Source: AP-15 sp963846635
GTDB lineage: Bacteria > Pseudomonadota > Alphaproteobacteria > ATCC43930 > CGMCC-115725
Length of the DNA stretch: 64,000 bases
Direction: 5' to 3'
NCBI GenBank assembly: GCA_963846635.1
Contig: CAWJXM010000022.1
Location: forward strand, 1-64,000
In this document: positions 53,999 through 62,949 of the stretch, one piece after another
Numbering within the stretch: position 1 is the stretch's first letter
Layout: every line of letters starts with the position of its first letter
Notes under the pieces: model-generated
The model's database searches: none
Seen by the model: the letters and a program-made list of their open reading frames with translations, nothing else
Told to the model about the DNA's origin: nothing
Translations under genes and position numbers: made by a program

Positions 53999-54210
53999 TG
54001 AAACCGTCCTAGCGCCAATGGCCCCGCCGCACCGATCGGAGATGCCGATCCCTCGTCCCAGCGATCCAGCCGATCAAAACAGAGCACAAATCCGAAGTCA
54101 GGTTCAGTCTAAGCCCATACCGATTGCCCATATTTCACGTGGGCAAGATTGTGGTTGAACATGGACAATGCTTCCGATTTGATGGTGCGGTCAGACACTG
54201 CGAGATCCCG

Positions 54211-55578
54211 ATGAGCGAGGTGCTGTTACGCGACATTGCCGAATACTGCCGCCGCGCCGGCATGGCCGAATCGACTTTCGGCCGCCTTGCGGTCAATGAT
54301 GGCAAGCTCGTCACCCGGCTTCGGCTGGGGGGCCGGGTAACGACCGACACCGCGGATCGTGTGCATGCCTTTATCGCGCGTGAGCCGCAGCCCGAGAGCG
54401 GAGGTCTGCCGGTCCGCATCCCGATTGTTACCCCGCGCATGACCAATGGGCCGGCGCGCAACTTTCGCTTTTATGATAACCGTCAGAAATACCTGCTGTT
54501 TGTCACGACATGCAGCGAGAAGTGGGCAATAGCCCAACGAGTGGGCATGGAGTTGGGCAATATCCATCCGCGCCCACCGGCATTGCGTCTGTTCGATGCC
54601 GGCACCGGTGACGGCACGGTGCTGACCCGCACGATGCGCGCCATGCATCATCGCTTTCCGACAATGCCGTTTTACATCGTCGCGAAGGAAATCAGCCTTG
54701 AAGACGTCAGGCTTACGCTCGAGAAGATGCCCGACCGGCTGTTCGAGCACCCGGCGACGGTGTTGGTCATGACCAACATGTATTACGCCGAGGCGCCGTG
54801 GCTGACGCCGCACTCGGTAACCGCGGCGACCAGCCTCGTCTGGCATGAACTGCCGCTGACCGGCAATACCGCGCACGATTTCGAGCTGCAGATCGGCGAT
54901 CTGCAAGCCTTTCTCGGCGAGAATTGGCAAGCGCGGGTCAGCCCCAATACCGGCAATCCAATCTACGAAAAGCCGGTCGTTTTGGTGATCTACCGCGAGG
55001 ATCACAAATTCCTGCTCGATCAGGTGCGGCCGCGCCGTGGTGCTACCCGCGCCGAGTACGATCTCGTCATTGCCTCGCAGCCCTACCGGGCTCGCGCCGC
55101 GGTCGAGTTCAAGGCGCGCCGGATCATCGCCCCGCTTGCCCGCAGCCTCGCGCCCGGCGGGCGGCTGATCGCAATCCACTCGCATGGCCATGACCCGGGA
55201 CTTGAGATCATCCAGCTGATCTGGCCGGGTGAAGACCCGTTCACGACCGACCGCCACACCCTGCTGCGGGTGGCAAAGACCGAGCTCGGCAGTGCTGCGC
55301 GGGTGTTCAATTTTGGCGCCTATGCCGACGCCCGCTCGCTGTTCCGCTATGACATGCACACCTTGCCGAGCGAGATCAGCGATACGATCGGCACCTCGAC
55401 CTTGTTCGCCGCCTGGAATGCCGCGGTCTATGTCGCGCAAATCGAGGACGAGCGGCTGTCGGGGGCAATCAGCAGCGGCGCCTATCTCGATGCGACCAAG
55501 GAGGTGCTGCAGAAATACGGCGGGTTGTGGTTCTGGGACGAGTCCTACGTCATCTCACGCAAGCGGGATTCGGGATGA
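54211..55578 (+). CDS. methyltransferase-like protein with N-terminal helix-turn-helix-like domain
   Basis: 455 aa from ATG 54211. Residues 1-55 (LLRDIAEYCRRAGMAESTFG, then NDGKLVTRLRLGGRVTTDTA) look like the short helix-turn-helix found at the N termini of some alphaproteobacterial proteins. From about 120 a Rossmann-type methyltransferase fold appears: LRLFDAGTGDGTVLTRTMRA (SAM-binding Gly-rich loop) and, far downstream, LARSLAPGGRLIAIHSHGHDPG. A large insert with LVWHELPLTG separates the halves. Its stop overlaps the next start (ATGA), so it is coupled to an MTHFR-like gene. Methyl acceptor unknown. A longer frame begins at TTG 54124. Confidence 0.72.
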   Translation: MSEVLLRDIAEYCRRAGMAESTFGRLAVNDGKLVTRLRLGGRVTTDTADRVHAFIAREPQPESGGLPVRIPIVTPRMTNGPARNFRFYDNRQKYLLFVTTCSEKWAIAQRVGMELGNIHPRPPALRLFDAGTGDGTVLTRTMRAMHHRFPTMPFYIVAKEISLEDVRLTLEKMPDRLFEHPATVLVMTNMYYAEAPWLTPHSVTAATSLVWHELPLTGNTAHDFELQIGDLQAFLGENWQARVSPNTGNPIYEKPVVLVIYREDHKFLLDQVRPRRGATRAEYDLVIASQPYRARAAVEFKARRIIAPLARSLAPGGRLIAIHSHGHDPGLEIIQLIWPGEDPFTTDRHTLLRVAKTELGSAARVFNFGAYADARSLFRYDMHTLPSEISDTIGTSTLFAAWNAAVYVAQIEDERLSGAISSGAYLDATKEVLQKYGGLWFWDESYVISRKRDSG

Positions 55579-56516
55579 TGATCGCCACCGCCCTGCAACC
55601 CGCGCAACGGGTGCCGAGCGTTGATCGCCAGCGCCGTATTGCCGAGCTGATCGGGGCCGCTTCGATCGAGATATCACCGCGCGATGATCCTGAGCGGGAG
55701 CAATTGAGCGAGTTGCTGCCGCCAGGTACGACGGTCTTTGTCAACAATCCCGGCAGCACTACCCATCACGATATCGTCGCCGCCTGCGTCAAGCTGCAGC
55801 GTGCCGGCTTCTCGCCGGTGCCGCATGTCGCCGCGCGCCGGCTCGCGAGTTTTACCCAGGCCCGCGATTTCCTCGAGCGCGCCGCCGGCGAGGCGGGTGT
55901 GAAAAGTATCCTGCTGATCGCCGGCGATCCGGCCACGCCGGTCGGGCCGTTTCACGATAGCCTCGATCTGCTGGCGACCGGGCTCGTCGAGACCCATGGC
56001 ATCAAGCATGTCGCTTTCGCCGGTTATCCCGAGGGCCATCCGCGCATCGACCGACATAGTCTCGATACGGCGTTGCGCGGCAAAATCGCGTTCGCAGGCC
56101 GCTTGGGCCTCGCCGTGTCGATCGTAACCCAGTTCGGCTTTGATCCCGGACCGATCAGCCGCTGGATCGTGTCCCTCCGCCAGGAGGGCTTTCGCGGTCC
56201 GATCCGGGTCGGCATTGCCGGCCCGGCCACGGTCGCCACTCTCGCAAAATTTGCGGTGCGCTGCGGCATCGGCGCGTCGTTGCGCGCGCTCGGCCGGGGT
56301 CAAACGGCGTTCGCCCGTATCCTGACCGAAACCGCCCCTGACGCGCTGATCGCGGCCCTCGTGGCAGGCGAAGAGCCCGGCCCGGCGATCGACGGCCTGC
56401 ATGTGTTTACGTTTGGCGGCGTGCGTCAGACGGCAGCGTGGCTGCGCATCCGAGGCTGCCCGGCACCCGCCCCTCACATGGGGTGTTTGAGGTCAAGGCC
56501 TGTTATTTCAGCATAG
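55575..56516 (+). CDS. methylenetetrahydrofolate reductase-like protein, 3' end probably IS-derived
   Basis: 313 aa from ATG 55575. MTHFR barrel features: IEISPRDDPEREQLSELLPP, VFVNNPGSTTHHDIVAACVK, FSPVPHVAARRLAS, SILLIAGDPATPVGPFHDSL, VAFAGYPEGHPRIDRHSLD, SIVTQFGFDPGPISRW and GIAGPATVATLAKFA. It is a divergent paralogue, not a canonical MetF. The last dozen residues (HMGCLRSRPVISA) abut the IS110 element and read like IS sequence, so the native C terminus may be missing. Translation is coupled to the methyltransferase-like gene. Confidence 0.8.
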   Translation: MMIATALQPAQRVPSVDRQRRIAELIGAASIEISPRDDPEREQLSELLPPGTTVFVNNPGSTTHHDIVAACVKLQRAGFSPVPHVAARRLASFTQARDFLERAAGEAGVKSILLIAGDPATPVGPFHDSLDLLATGLVETHGIKHVAFAGYPEGHPRIDRHSLDTALRGKIAFAGRLGLAVSIVTQFGFDPGPISRWIVSLRQEGFRGPIRVGIAGPATVATLAKFAVRCGIGASLRALGRGQTAFARILTETAPDALIAALVAGEEPGPAIDGLHVFTFGGVRQTAAWLRIRGCPAPAPHMGCLRSRPVISA

Positions 56517-56761
56517 TGCTTTCTCTTTGCCGCTTGGATCCAGAGCGTGAGCCCGTCTTTGCCATGCGGTCCCGGTGACCGCATCACCTCACATCCGGTC
56601 GAGCGGTCGGGCTCGGACCATAATCCCTCATGCTCGAGGGCATCGGGCTCGGGGTGGCGGGACCATCCTTTTTCGCGGCATTTTGCGGCCATGGGGCAAG
56701 TCTCGGTCACCGCCCGCCCGGATCCGGCGAAGCCGTCGCGTTCAGCTTCGCGGGATGGCAA
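56474..56761 (-). CDS. doubtful small ORF in the IS110 flank
   Basis: 95 codons between the IS110 transposase stop and the MTHFR-like gene, overlapping the latter by 43 bp. It contains CPMAAKCREKGW and ends WIQAAKRKHYAEITGLDL. It may be a real truncated gene, but it occupies the place expected for the non-coding end of an IS1111-type element. I favour non-coding. Confidence 0.25.
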   Translation of the reverse strand: MPSREAERDGFAGSGRAVTETCPMAAKCREKGWSRHPEPDALEHEGLWSEPDRSTGCEVMRSPGPHGKDGLTLWIQAAKRKHYAEITGLDLKHPM

Positions 56762-56775
56762 TTTGGGTTATCGGA

Positions 56776-57939
56776 TCACGCCGCCTTGAGGGTGGCGCCC
56801 TCCGGAACGATGCCTTGCGTAACATAGCGCCACAGGGCGACGAGCAGCTTGCGGGCCAAGGCCACGATAGCGATGCGCCGGACCCGTCCCTTCGCGGTGC
56901 CGACCCGATTGTGGAACCAGCGGCTCAAGGCCGAGTTCGGCTGATGACGCAGCCAAAACCAGGCGATTTCGATCATGACGCGCCGCAAGCGGTGATTGCC
57001 GGCCTTGGAGATGCCCTGGTCCCGGTCGGTCCCGCCGCTCTGCCAAGGGCTCGGCGCCAGTCCGGCGTAAGCGGCTACTTGGCGCCGGTTGGTGAAGCTG
57101 CGGAACAACCCCTCGAGCCAGACAAGCGAGGCGAATTCGATCCCCACGCCCTTGAGCTTGATCAGCAGCGTGCTCGGGTTTGTCCGTTCCGTCGTCTGCG
57201 TGCGCACCAATGCGTCACGTGCCCGCTCGACGGTGGCGAGCTGGGTCGCCACCACGTCGATCCGGGCCAGCTCCCGGCGGATTTCGGCTTTGAGCCGTTC
57301 CGGCAGCGGGCGCCCATCGCCGGTCCGCAGCGCATCGAGACGATCGAGACGATCGGGCTTCAATGGATCGTATCCCCGGATGCCCTGCCCGCTGAGCAGT
57401 CCTTTGATCCGATTGGTGTGCTGGATACGCTCCTTGAGCAAGGTGCCGCGCTCCCGTGACAGGCGCCGCTGATCTTCCTCTTCCGGACTTGGCGGCCGAA
57501 CCATGGAGCAGACCCGCCGCTCCCCGCGCGCCCAGGCCATCAGCGTCCGTAACAGGCTCACGCCGTCGATCGCATCCGTCTTGGCGCGCCGATGGCGCCG
57601 GGCAACCGCAATCGAGGCCGCGTCGACGACATGGCTCTCGATCCCGTTTTGGACAAGCAGGCGATGAATCCAAAAGCCGTCCAGTCCGGCCTCCTGAATG
57701 ACCACAACCTTCACCGCGACGCCGCGGCGCTGCTCGGCTTTCGCTTTCAAGCGCGCAAGAAGGATGAGCAGCGAACCGCCGTCACCGCCGGCAACGATAT
57801 GCTGGGAAAACTTCTCCTCACCCGGACTGTTGGCGGTCACCAGCCACTTCGCTTTGCTCAATTCGAGCGAGGCGAACAGCGTGTTAGAGTGATCTCGGAC
57901 GGTAGTCTCGACAATGGTTGCGGGGGTCTCGGTCTGCAT
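56776..57939 (-). CDS. IS110-family (IS1111-like) transposase
   Basis: 387 aa, ATG 57939 with GGAGG upstream. DEDD domain variants: TLFASLELSKAKWLVTAN, VVIQEAGLDGFWIHRLL, RRAKTDAIDGVSLLRTLM. C-terminal Transposase_20: LIKLKGVGIEFASLVWLEGL, QVAAYAGLAPSPWQSGGTDR and the Ser region ISKAGNHRLRRVMIEIAW. The short 5' leader and longer 3' flank fit the IS1111 subgroup. Element ends not determined; roughly 56470-58000. Confidence 0.93.
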   Translation of the reverse strand: MQTETPATIVETTVRDHSNTLFASLELSKAKWLVTANSPGEEKFSQHIVAGGDGGSLLILLARLKAKAEQRRGVAVKVVVIQEAGLDGFWIHRLLVQNGIESHVVDAASIAVARRHRRAKTDAIDGVSLLRTLMAWARGERRVCSMVRPPSPEEEDQRRLSRERGTLLKERIQHTNRIKGLLSGQGIRGYDPLKPDRLDRLDALRTGDGRPLPERLKAEIRRELARIDVVATQLATVERARDALVRTQTTERTNPSTLLIKLKGVGIEFASLVWLEGLFRSFTNRRQVAAYAGLAPSPWQSGGTDRDQGISKAGNHRLRRVMIEIAWFWLRHQPNSALSRWFHNRVGTAKGRVRRIAIVALARKLLVALWRYVTQGIVPEGATLKAA

Positions 57940-58267
57940 CGGGGGCCTCCATGCTGGTGTGTGGAAGCTCAGCCTACCAACTCAGGCGACCGTCCACCCG
58001 CATAGGATCTTTTTCCTAAAAAAACCGATTGCCGCCTTGCCCTCGCGCTCCTCTAAGAGGAGAGGTGGTTGGGCGGACTCGAGCGTGGCGACCTCGCGCA
58101 CCGGAGAGGTGCAAATCGCGCATTCTCTGTCCTCGTTTGCGGCGCAGAGCGTTGGAGCGTCGGATCGAATACGCGGTCTGGACGACAGCGGAGATGAGGG
58201 GATGCTCCGAGCACCAAAATCGCTAAGATAGCGGACGATAGGGTGAGGGGTAAGGGATTGGTGCGTC
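57940..58267. other. gene-free stretch upstream of the GMC gene
   Basis: About 330 bp. It starts with the left end of the IS110 element; ATCTTTTTCCTAAAAAAACC at 58008-58027 is A/T-rich and CTCCTCTAAGAGGAG at 58048-58062 is a perfect short palindrome. No gene supported. Confidence 0.4.
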
Positions 58268-60043
58268 ATGCAAGATCAGGGCGAATTCGATTACATCATC
58301 GTCGGTGCCGGCTCGGCCGGCTGCGTCTTGGCCAGCCGCTTGAGTGCGGATCCGAAAATGCGGGTATTGCTGCTTGAGGCCGGCGGCAAAGACCGCGACC
58401 CGTGGATCCACATCCCGGCCGGATTTTATCGCAACATCTATCACCCAAAGATCACCTGGCAGTACGAGACCGAACCGCAGCCCGAATTGGCCGGCCGCCG
58501 CCTGCCTTGGCCGCGCGGCAAAGTCTTGGGCGGGTCGAGCTCGATCAATGGTCTGATCTACATCCGCGGTCAGCGCCAGGATTTCGATCTGTGGCGCCAA
58601 CTCGGCAATACCGGCTGGTCGTATCAGGACGTGCTGCCCTACTTCCGGCGCGCCGAAGCCCAGGAGCGCGGCGCCGACGAGCATCACGGCGCCGATGGGC
58701 CGCTCCATATCACCGATCTGCGCGCCGCCCACGAGTTGCACGATGGGTTTATTGCGGCGGCCATCGAAGCCGGCTATCCGCGCAACCATGATTTCAACGG
58801 CCCCGAGCAGGACGGCGTCGGCCCATTGCAGGTAACCGTGCGGGCGCGGCGGCGGTGCAGCGCCGCGGTCGCCTATCTGCGTCCGGCTCTGCGTCGCCCC
58901 AATCTCAGGGTCGAGGTTCGTGCACTCGCACAGCGCGTATTGTTCGAGGGACGCCGCGCCGTCGGGCTCGAATACGCACAAGGCGGCGTCGTGCACCAGG
59001 TTCGCGCGCGCGGCGAAGTCATCCTCTCCGGAGGCGCCATCAATTCGCCGCAGCTGCTGCAATTATCCGGCGTCGGCCCCGGCGAGTTATTGCAGACCCA
59101 CGAAATCCCGGTCGTCGACGATCTGCCCGCCGTCGGCGAGAATCTGCAGGACCATTTGAATTCGCGGGTCGTCTATCGGGTGCGCCGCGCCAACACGTTG
59201 AACGAGATTTCGCGCAGCTGGCGGCTGCAGGCGCGCGCCGGGCTCGAATGGGCATTCGGGCGGCGCGGCCCGTTGATGATGGGCGCGGCCCCGATCGGAC
59301 TTTTTGTGCGCACCCGCCCCGGTCTCGACTCGCCGGATGTGCAGTACCAGTTTCTCGCCGGAAGTTTCGTCAAGCCCGGCGAAGCGATGCACGATTTCCC
59401 CGGTTGCCAGTTGACCTGCATCCCATGTCGGCCGGAAAGCCGAGGCTGGATTCGCATCCGCTCGCCTTATCCGGCAATCCCGCCGGCGATCCAGCCGAAC
59501 TACCTCTCGACCCAGACCGACAAGGATACGCTGATCGCCGGGTTGCGCATCGCCCGCAAGGTGTTTCAGAGCCCGGCGATGGCGGCGCTCGTGACCGGCG
59601 AATTTCTGCCCGGCCCGGCGACCGAGAGCGACGAGGAGTGGTTCGAACATATCCGCCAGACCGCCGGCACCACCTTTCACCCGACCTCGACCTGCATGAT
59701 GGGGGTGGACGAGCGCGCCGTCGTCGACAGCGAATTGCGCGTCCGCGGCACCGACGGGCTTCGCGTCGTCGACGCCTCGGTCATGCCGGCCGTGGTCTCC
59801 GGCAACACCAACGCGACAGTGATCATGATCGCCGAAAAAGCGTCCGACATGATCCTCGCCGCCGCCCGCGACCGGCACGGCACCCGCTGCGATCGCGGCA
59901 TAGCGCTGGGTAATAGCGCAGCGGCCGGAGCAGATTTGATTTACCGGTTCCCGGCCGCGAAATTCCCCGTCGATCGAGCCTGGTTCAGCCCGAGCGAAGT
60001 CTTTGGCTGGGGCGGGAGGCGGCGGCCGGGCGGGTCGGGCTGA
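58268..60043 (+). CDS. GMC family oxidoreductase (choline dehydrogenase-like)
   Basis: FAD flavoenzyme oxidising alcohols. 591 aa: DYIIVGAGSAGCVLASRLS (FAD GxGxxG), LPWPRGKVLGGSSSINGLIY (GMC signature 1), GEVILSGGAINSPQLLQLSG (signature 2), AGTTFHPTSTCMMGVDERAV (catalytic His) and VSGNTNATVIMIAEKASDMI. The family normally ends about 10 residues after that; here roughly 50 extra, low-complexity residues follow. Substrate unknown. Confidence 0.93.
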   Translation: MQDQGEFDYIIVGAGSAGCVLASRLSADPKMRVLLLEAGGKDRDPWIHIPAGFYRNIYHPKITWQYETEPQPELAGRRLPWPRGKVLGGSSSINGLIYIRGQRQDFDLWRQLGNTGWSYQDVLPYFRRAEAQERGADEHHGADGPLHITDLRAAHELHDGFIAAAIEAGYPRNHDFNGPEQDGVGPLQVTVRARRRCSAAVAYLRPALRRPNLRVEVRALAQRVLFEGRRAVGLEYAQGGVVHQVRARGEVILSGGAINSPQLLQLSGVGPGELLQTHEIPVVDDLPAVGENLQDHLNSRVVYRVRRANTLNEISRSWRLQARAGLEWAFGRRGPLMMGAAPIGLFVRTRPGLDSPDVQYQFLAGSFVKPGEAMHDFPGCQLTCIPCRPESRGWIRIRSPYPAIPPAIQPNYLSTQTDKDTLIAGLRIARKVFQSPAMAALVTGEFLPGPATESDEEWFEHIRQTAGTTFHPTSTCMMGVDERAVVDSELRVRGTDGLRVVDASVMPAVVSGNTNATVIMIAEKASDMILAAARDRHGTRCDRGIALGNSAAAGADLIYRFPAAKFPVDRAWFSPSEVFGWGGRRRPGGSG

Positions 60044-60062
60044 GCCGCGCTGGCAAGGCTAG

Positions 60063-60989
60063 ATGACCCTCGAGGGTATAGTTCGGGTCGGCCTCTCCGG
60101 CTGGACCTATGCCGAGTGGCGCGGCGGCTTTTACCCAAAGGGCCTGCGCCATTCCGACGAACTCGCTTATGCCAGTCGCGAAATCGACACGATCGAGATC
60201 AACGGGACGCATTATTCACTCCAACATCCCGACTCCTTTCGCCGCTGGTATGACGAGACTCCGGATCACTTTATCTTTGCTGTAAAGGGTAGCCGTTTTA
60301 TTACGCATTCGCAGCAATGGCGCGACATCGCCACCCCGCTCGCCAATTTCTTCGCGTCTGGGGTGTTGCGGCTGGAAGAGAAGCTCGGCCCGTTTTTGTG
60401 GCAATTTCCGCCGCGTTTCCGCTTCGACCCCGAGCGGCTTGAAGATTTTTTCAGCTTATTGCCATGCGACAGCGAGGCAGCGGCGGAGCTCGCGGTCCAT
60501 CATGACCATCGGCTCGCCGGCCGGGCCTGGACCCGCACCGAGCGCCGGCGGCCATTGCGGCATGCCATCGAGATCCGCCATAAAAGCTTTCTTGATCCGG
60601 ATTTTGTGGCGCTGTTGCGACGCCATCAGATCGCGCTGGTCTTTGCCGACTCGGTCGAATGGCCTTATGCCGAGGACGTGACTGCCGATTTCGTCTATTT
60701 GCGCCTGCACGGCTCGGAAGAGCTTTATGCGAGCGGCTATTCGGATCAGGCACTCGATTGGTGGGCGGCACGCATCGCGCGCTGGGCGCAGGGTAGAGAG
60801 CCCGACGACGCGCGACTGATCGCACCCGAGCAAAAGCCGGCCGCGCGCAGAACTCGCGACGTCTTTGTCTATTTCGACAATACCGCCAAGGTCCGCGCTC
60901 CCGCCGATGCGCGTTCATTGATCAGCAAGCTGCGGACGCTCCATCCCGCGCACACCGGTCATGTAGCCACAAACAGAGCTACGGCATAA
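60063..60989 (+). CDS. DUF72 domain-containing protein
   Basis: 308 aa TIM-barrel-like protein of unknown function (YecE family). VRVGLSGWTYAEWRGGFYPK at the N terminus, IDTIEINGTHYSLQHPDSF, FIFAVKGSRFITH, KLGPFLWQFPPRF, and near the end YLRLHGSEELYASGYSD and VFVYFDNTAK. Complete, 19 bp after the GMC gene and on the same strand. Confidence 0.93.
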   Translation: MTLEGIVRVGLSGWTYAEWRGGFYPKGLRHSDELAYASREIDTIEINGTHYSLQHPDSFRRWYDETPDHFIFAVKGSRFITHSQQWRDIATPLANFFASGVLRLEEKLGPFLWQFPPRFRFDPERLEDFFSLLPCDSEAAAELAVHHDHRLAGRAWTRTERRRPLRHAIEIRHKSFLDPDFVALLRRHQIALVFADSVEWPYAEDVTADFVYLRLHGSEELYASGYSDQALDWWAARIARWAQGREPDDARLIAPEQKPAARRTRDVFVYFDNTAKVRAPADARSLISKLRTLHPAHTGHVATNRATA

Positions 60990-61068
60990 TGGCGATCGCG
61001 GTGGGTTGCATCTCTCTGCTGCCTGCGCAAGCTTCGCACGACGTGAAACGCCCACGGAGTGCCAAACG

Positions 61069-62193
61069 ATGACCACCCGCCCGCCCGCCGAGATCGGCAT
61101 GTCACTCGACGAGGTCGACACCCCCGCGCTGATCATCGACCTCGACGCGTTTGAGCGCAATCTGGCGCGCCTGCCGCAACAGATCGCAGGTAGCCAGGTG
61201 CGGCTGCGGCCGCACGCCAAGACCCATAAATGCCCGGTTATCGCATTGCAGCAGATCGCGCGGGGCGCGGTCGGCGTCTGCGTCCAAAAGGTCGGCGAGG
61301 CTGAGGCGATGGTCTATGGTGGGGTTCCAGACGTGCTCGTCACCAACGAGATCGTCGGCCAGCCGAAATTGCGCCGGTTGATGGCTTTGGCGCACATCGC
61401 CCGGGTCGGGGTCTGCGCCGATGACAAGGGCCAAATCGATGCGCTCGAGACCGCCGCCGGCGAGGCCGGTGTCATGATGCCGGTCTATGTCGAAGTCAAC
61501 ATGGGCGGCAATCGCTGCGGTGTTGAGCCTGGCGAGCCGGCGCTGAACCTCGCTCGGCATGTCGCCGACCAGCCGCATCTGAGCTTCGCCGGGCTGCAGG
61601 CCTATCACGGCTCGGCGCAGCATCTGCGCGGTTGGGAAGAACGGCGGGGGGCGATTGCACAGGCTGCAGACAAGGCCGGGCATACCCGCGAGCTGATCGA
61701 AAAGAATGGGCTGCCTTGCCCGGTCGTGACCGGCGCCGGTACCGGCAGCTTCGAATTCGAGACGGCGAGCGGCATCTACACCGAACTACAATGTGGCTCC
61801 TACATTTTTATGGACGCCGATTACGGTCGCAATCTCGGTCGCGACGGTGCTCCGACCAAGGCTTTCGAACCGAGCCTGTTCGTCTGGGCAACCGTCATGA
61901 GCCGCCCTGCCCAAGAACGCGCCATCGTCGATGCTGGGCTCAAGGCATTGGCGTTCGATTCCGGCCCGCCGCTGGTGTGGGACGAGCCCGCCGCCACTTA
62001 TGAACGTGCCTCTGACGAGCATGGCCGCCTTGCCGTATCGGGCACCACCAACCGCCTCCATATCGGTGACAAGATCCGCCTCGTGCCCGGCCATTGCGAC
62101 CCGACCGTCAACCTTTATGACTGGTATGTCGGCATTCGTCGTAACCGTGTCGAAGCGCTGTGGCCGATTACCGCCCGCGGCGCCGTGTATTGA
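61069..62193 (+). CDS. DSD1 family PLP-dependent enzyme (D-threonine aldolase/D-serine dehydratase-like)
   Basis: 374 aa from ATG 61069 (GGAG about 10 bases upstream). Alanine-racemase-type N-terminal barrel: VDTPALIIDLDAFERNL, then the PLP-lysine motif LRPHAKTHKCP (Lys in HAKTHK). VYVEVNMGGNRCGVEPGE and GAGTGSFEFE are phosphate and substrate contacts. C-terminal metal-binding His/Cys region: RLVPGHCDPTVNLYDWYVG. Acts on D-3-hydroxy amino acids; substrate not proven. An in-frame start at 61006 is less likely. Confidence 0.92.
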   Translation: MTTRPPAEIGMSLDEVDTPALIIDLDAFERNLARLPQQIAGSQVRLRPHAKTHKCPVIALQQIARGAVGVCVQKVGEAEAMVYGGVPDVLVTNEIVGQPKLRRLMALAHIARVGVCADDKGQIDALETAAGEAGVMMPVYVEVNMGGNRCGVEPGEPALNLARHVADQPHLSFAGLQAYHGSAQHLRGWEERRGAIAQAADKAGHTRELIEKNGLPCPVVTGAGTGSFEFETASGIYTELQCGSYIFMDADYGRNLGRDGAPTKAFEPSLFVWATVMSRPAQERAIVDAGLKALAFDSGPPLVWDEPAATYERASDEHGRLAVSGTTNRLHIGDKIRLVPGHCDPTVNLYDWYVGIRRNRVEALWPITARGAVY

Positions 62194-62346
62194 TTAAAGT
62201 CTGGTCGCGGGTTGCGCTCCGCCCGCGCCGCCCGGCGGATGGCGGTCGGTTGCGCCAGACGGCAGCGAGCCATCGCCAAGCCCAATAATCCTATTTCCGG
62301 CAGTTGGTCGTTGGCAAAATCGGCGAATCCGTGCAGACGCAATGGG

Positions 62347-62882
62347 ATGAACACGGGTCGAGCGGTGGCCGCGAGGCACCCAGCGGGTGAGCAACCATCA
62401 ATAGAGTACGGCAAGAAACGGTCGGTGATCGCCGACACGTTTGCGGGCCGGGTTCACGTGGAATGGGCGAAGGGCGAGGGGGCAGCGCTGACCCCGCTTG
62501 GCCAGCTTCCGTTTTTCATTGAGTATTTGAAGCAAGGTGGGTTGTTCGATGCCTGGGTTGCGGGGTGCCCGCTGTCGCTGACGAGCCCGAACGCGCCGCC
62601 GAAGCGGGACATACTGGGGACAGTGATGGTGTCGGTGCTGGCCGGGCATCGGCGCTATGCCCACATCACGACGCGGCGCTGCGACCCGGTCACTCCACCA
62701 CGGCTCGGGATGAACAAGATGGTCAGCGCGGACGCAGTGCGTCGGGCGCTGAGCAAGATCGCGGCGGAAGCCGGGCGGGCGTGGCGGCAGGAGCAGCTCG
62801 ACTATTGCACGCGGCCGCTGGTGCGCGAACCCTGGATTCTTGACGTCGACACGACGGTGAAACCGCTTTACGGCCATCAGAG
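62347..62882 (+). pseudogene. N-terminal fragment of a DDE transposase interrupted by IS110
   Basis: Open from 62347: DTFAGRVHVEWAKGEGAALT, LGQLPFFIEYLKQGGLFDAW, KRDILGTVMVSVLAGHRRYA and WILDVDTTVKPLYGHQ, which is the first catalytic Asp region (DVDTTVKPLYG) of an IS4/IS1380-like transposase. The remaining two thirds are missing because another IS begins right after GHQ. Confidence 0.75.
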
Positions 62883-62949
62883 ATGCTATGGGGCGAGCGG
62901 CGAGAGAATGGCACCATCGTCGCTGCAAACAAACCGACGGGGGTGTCCC

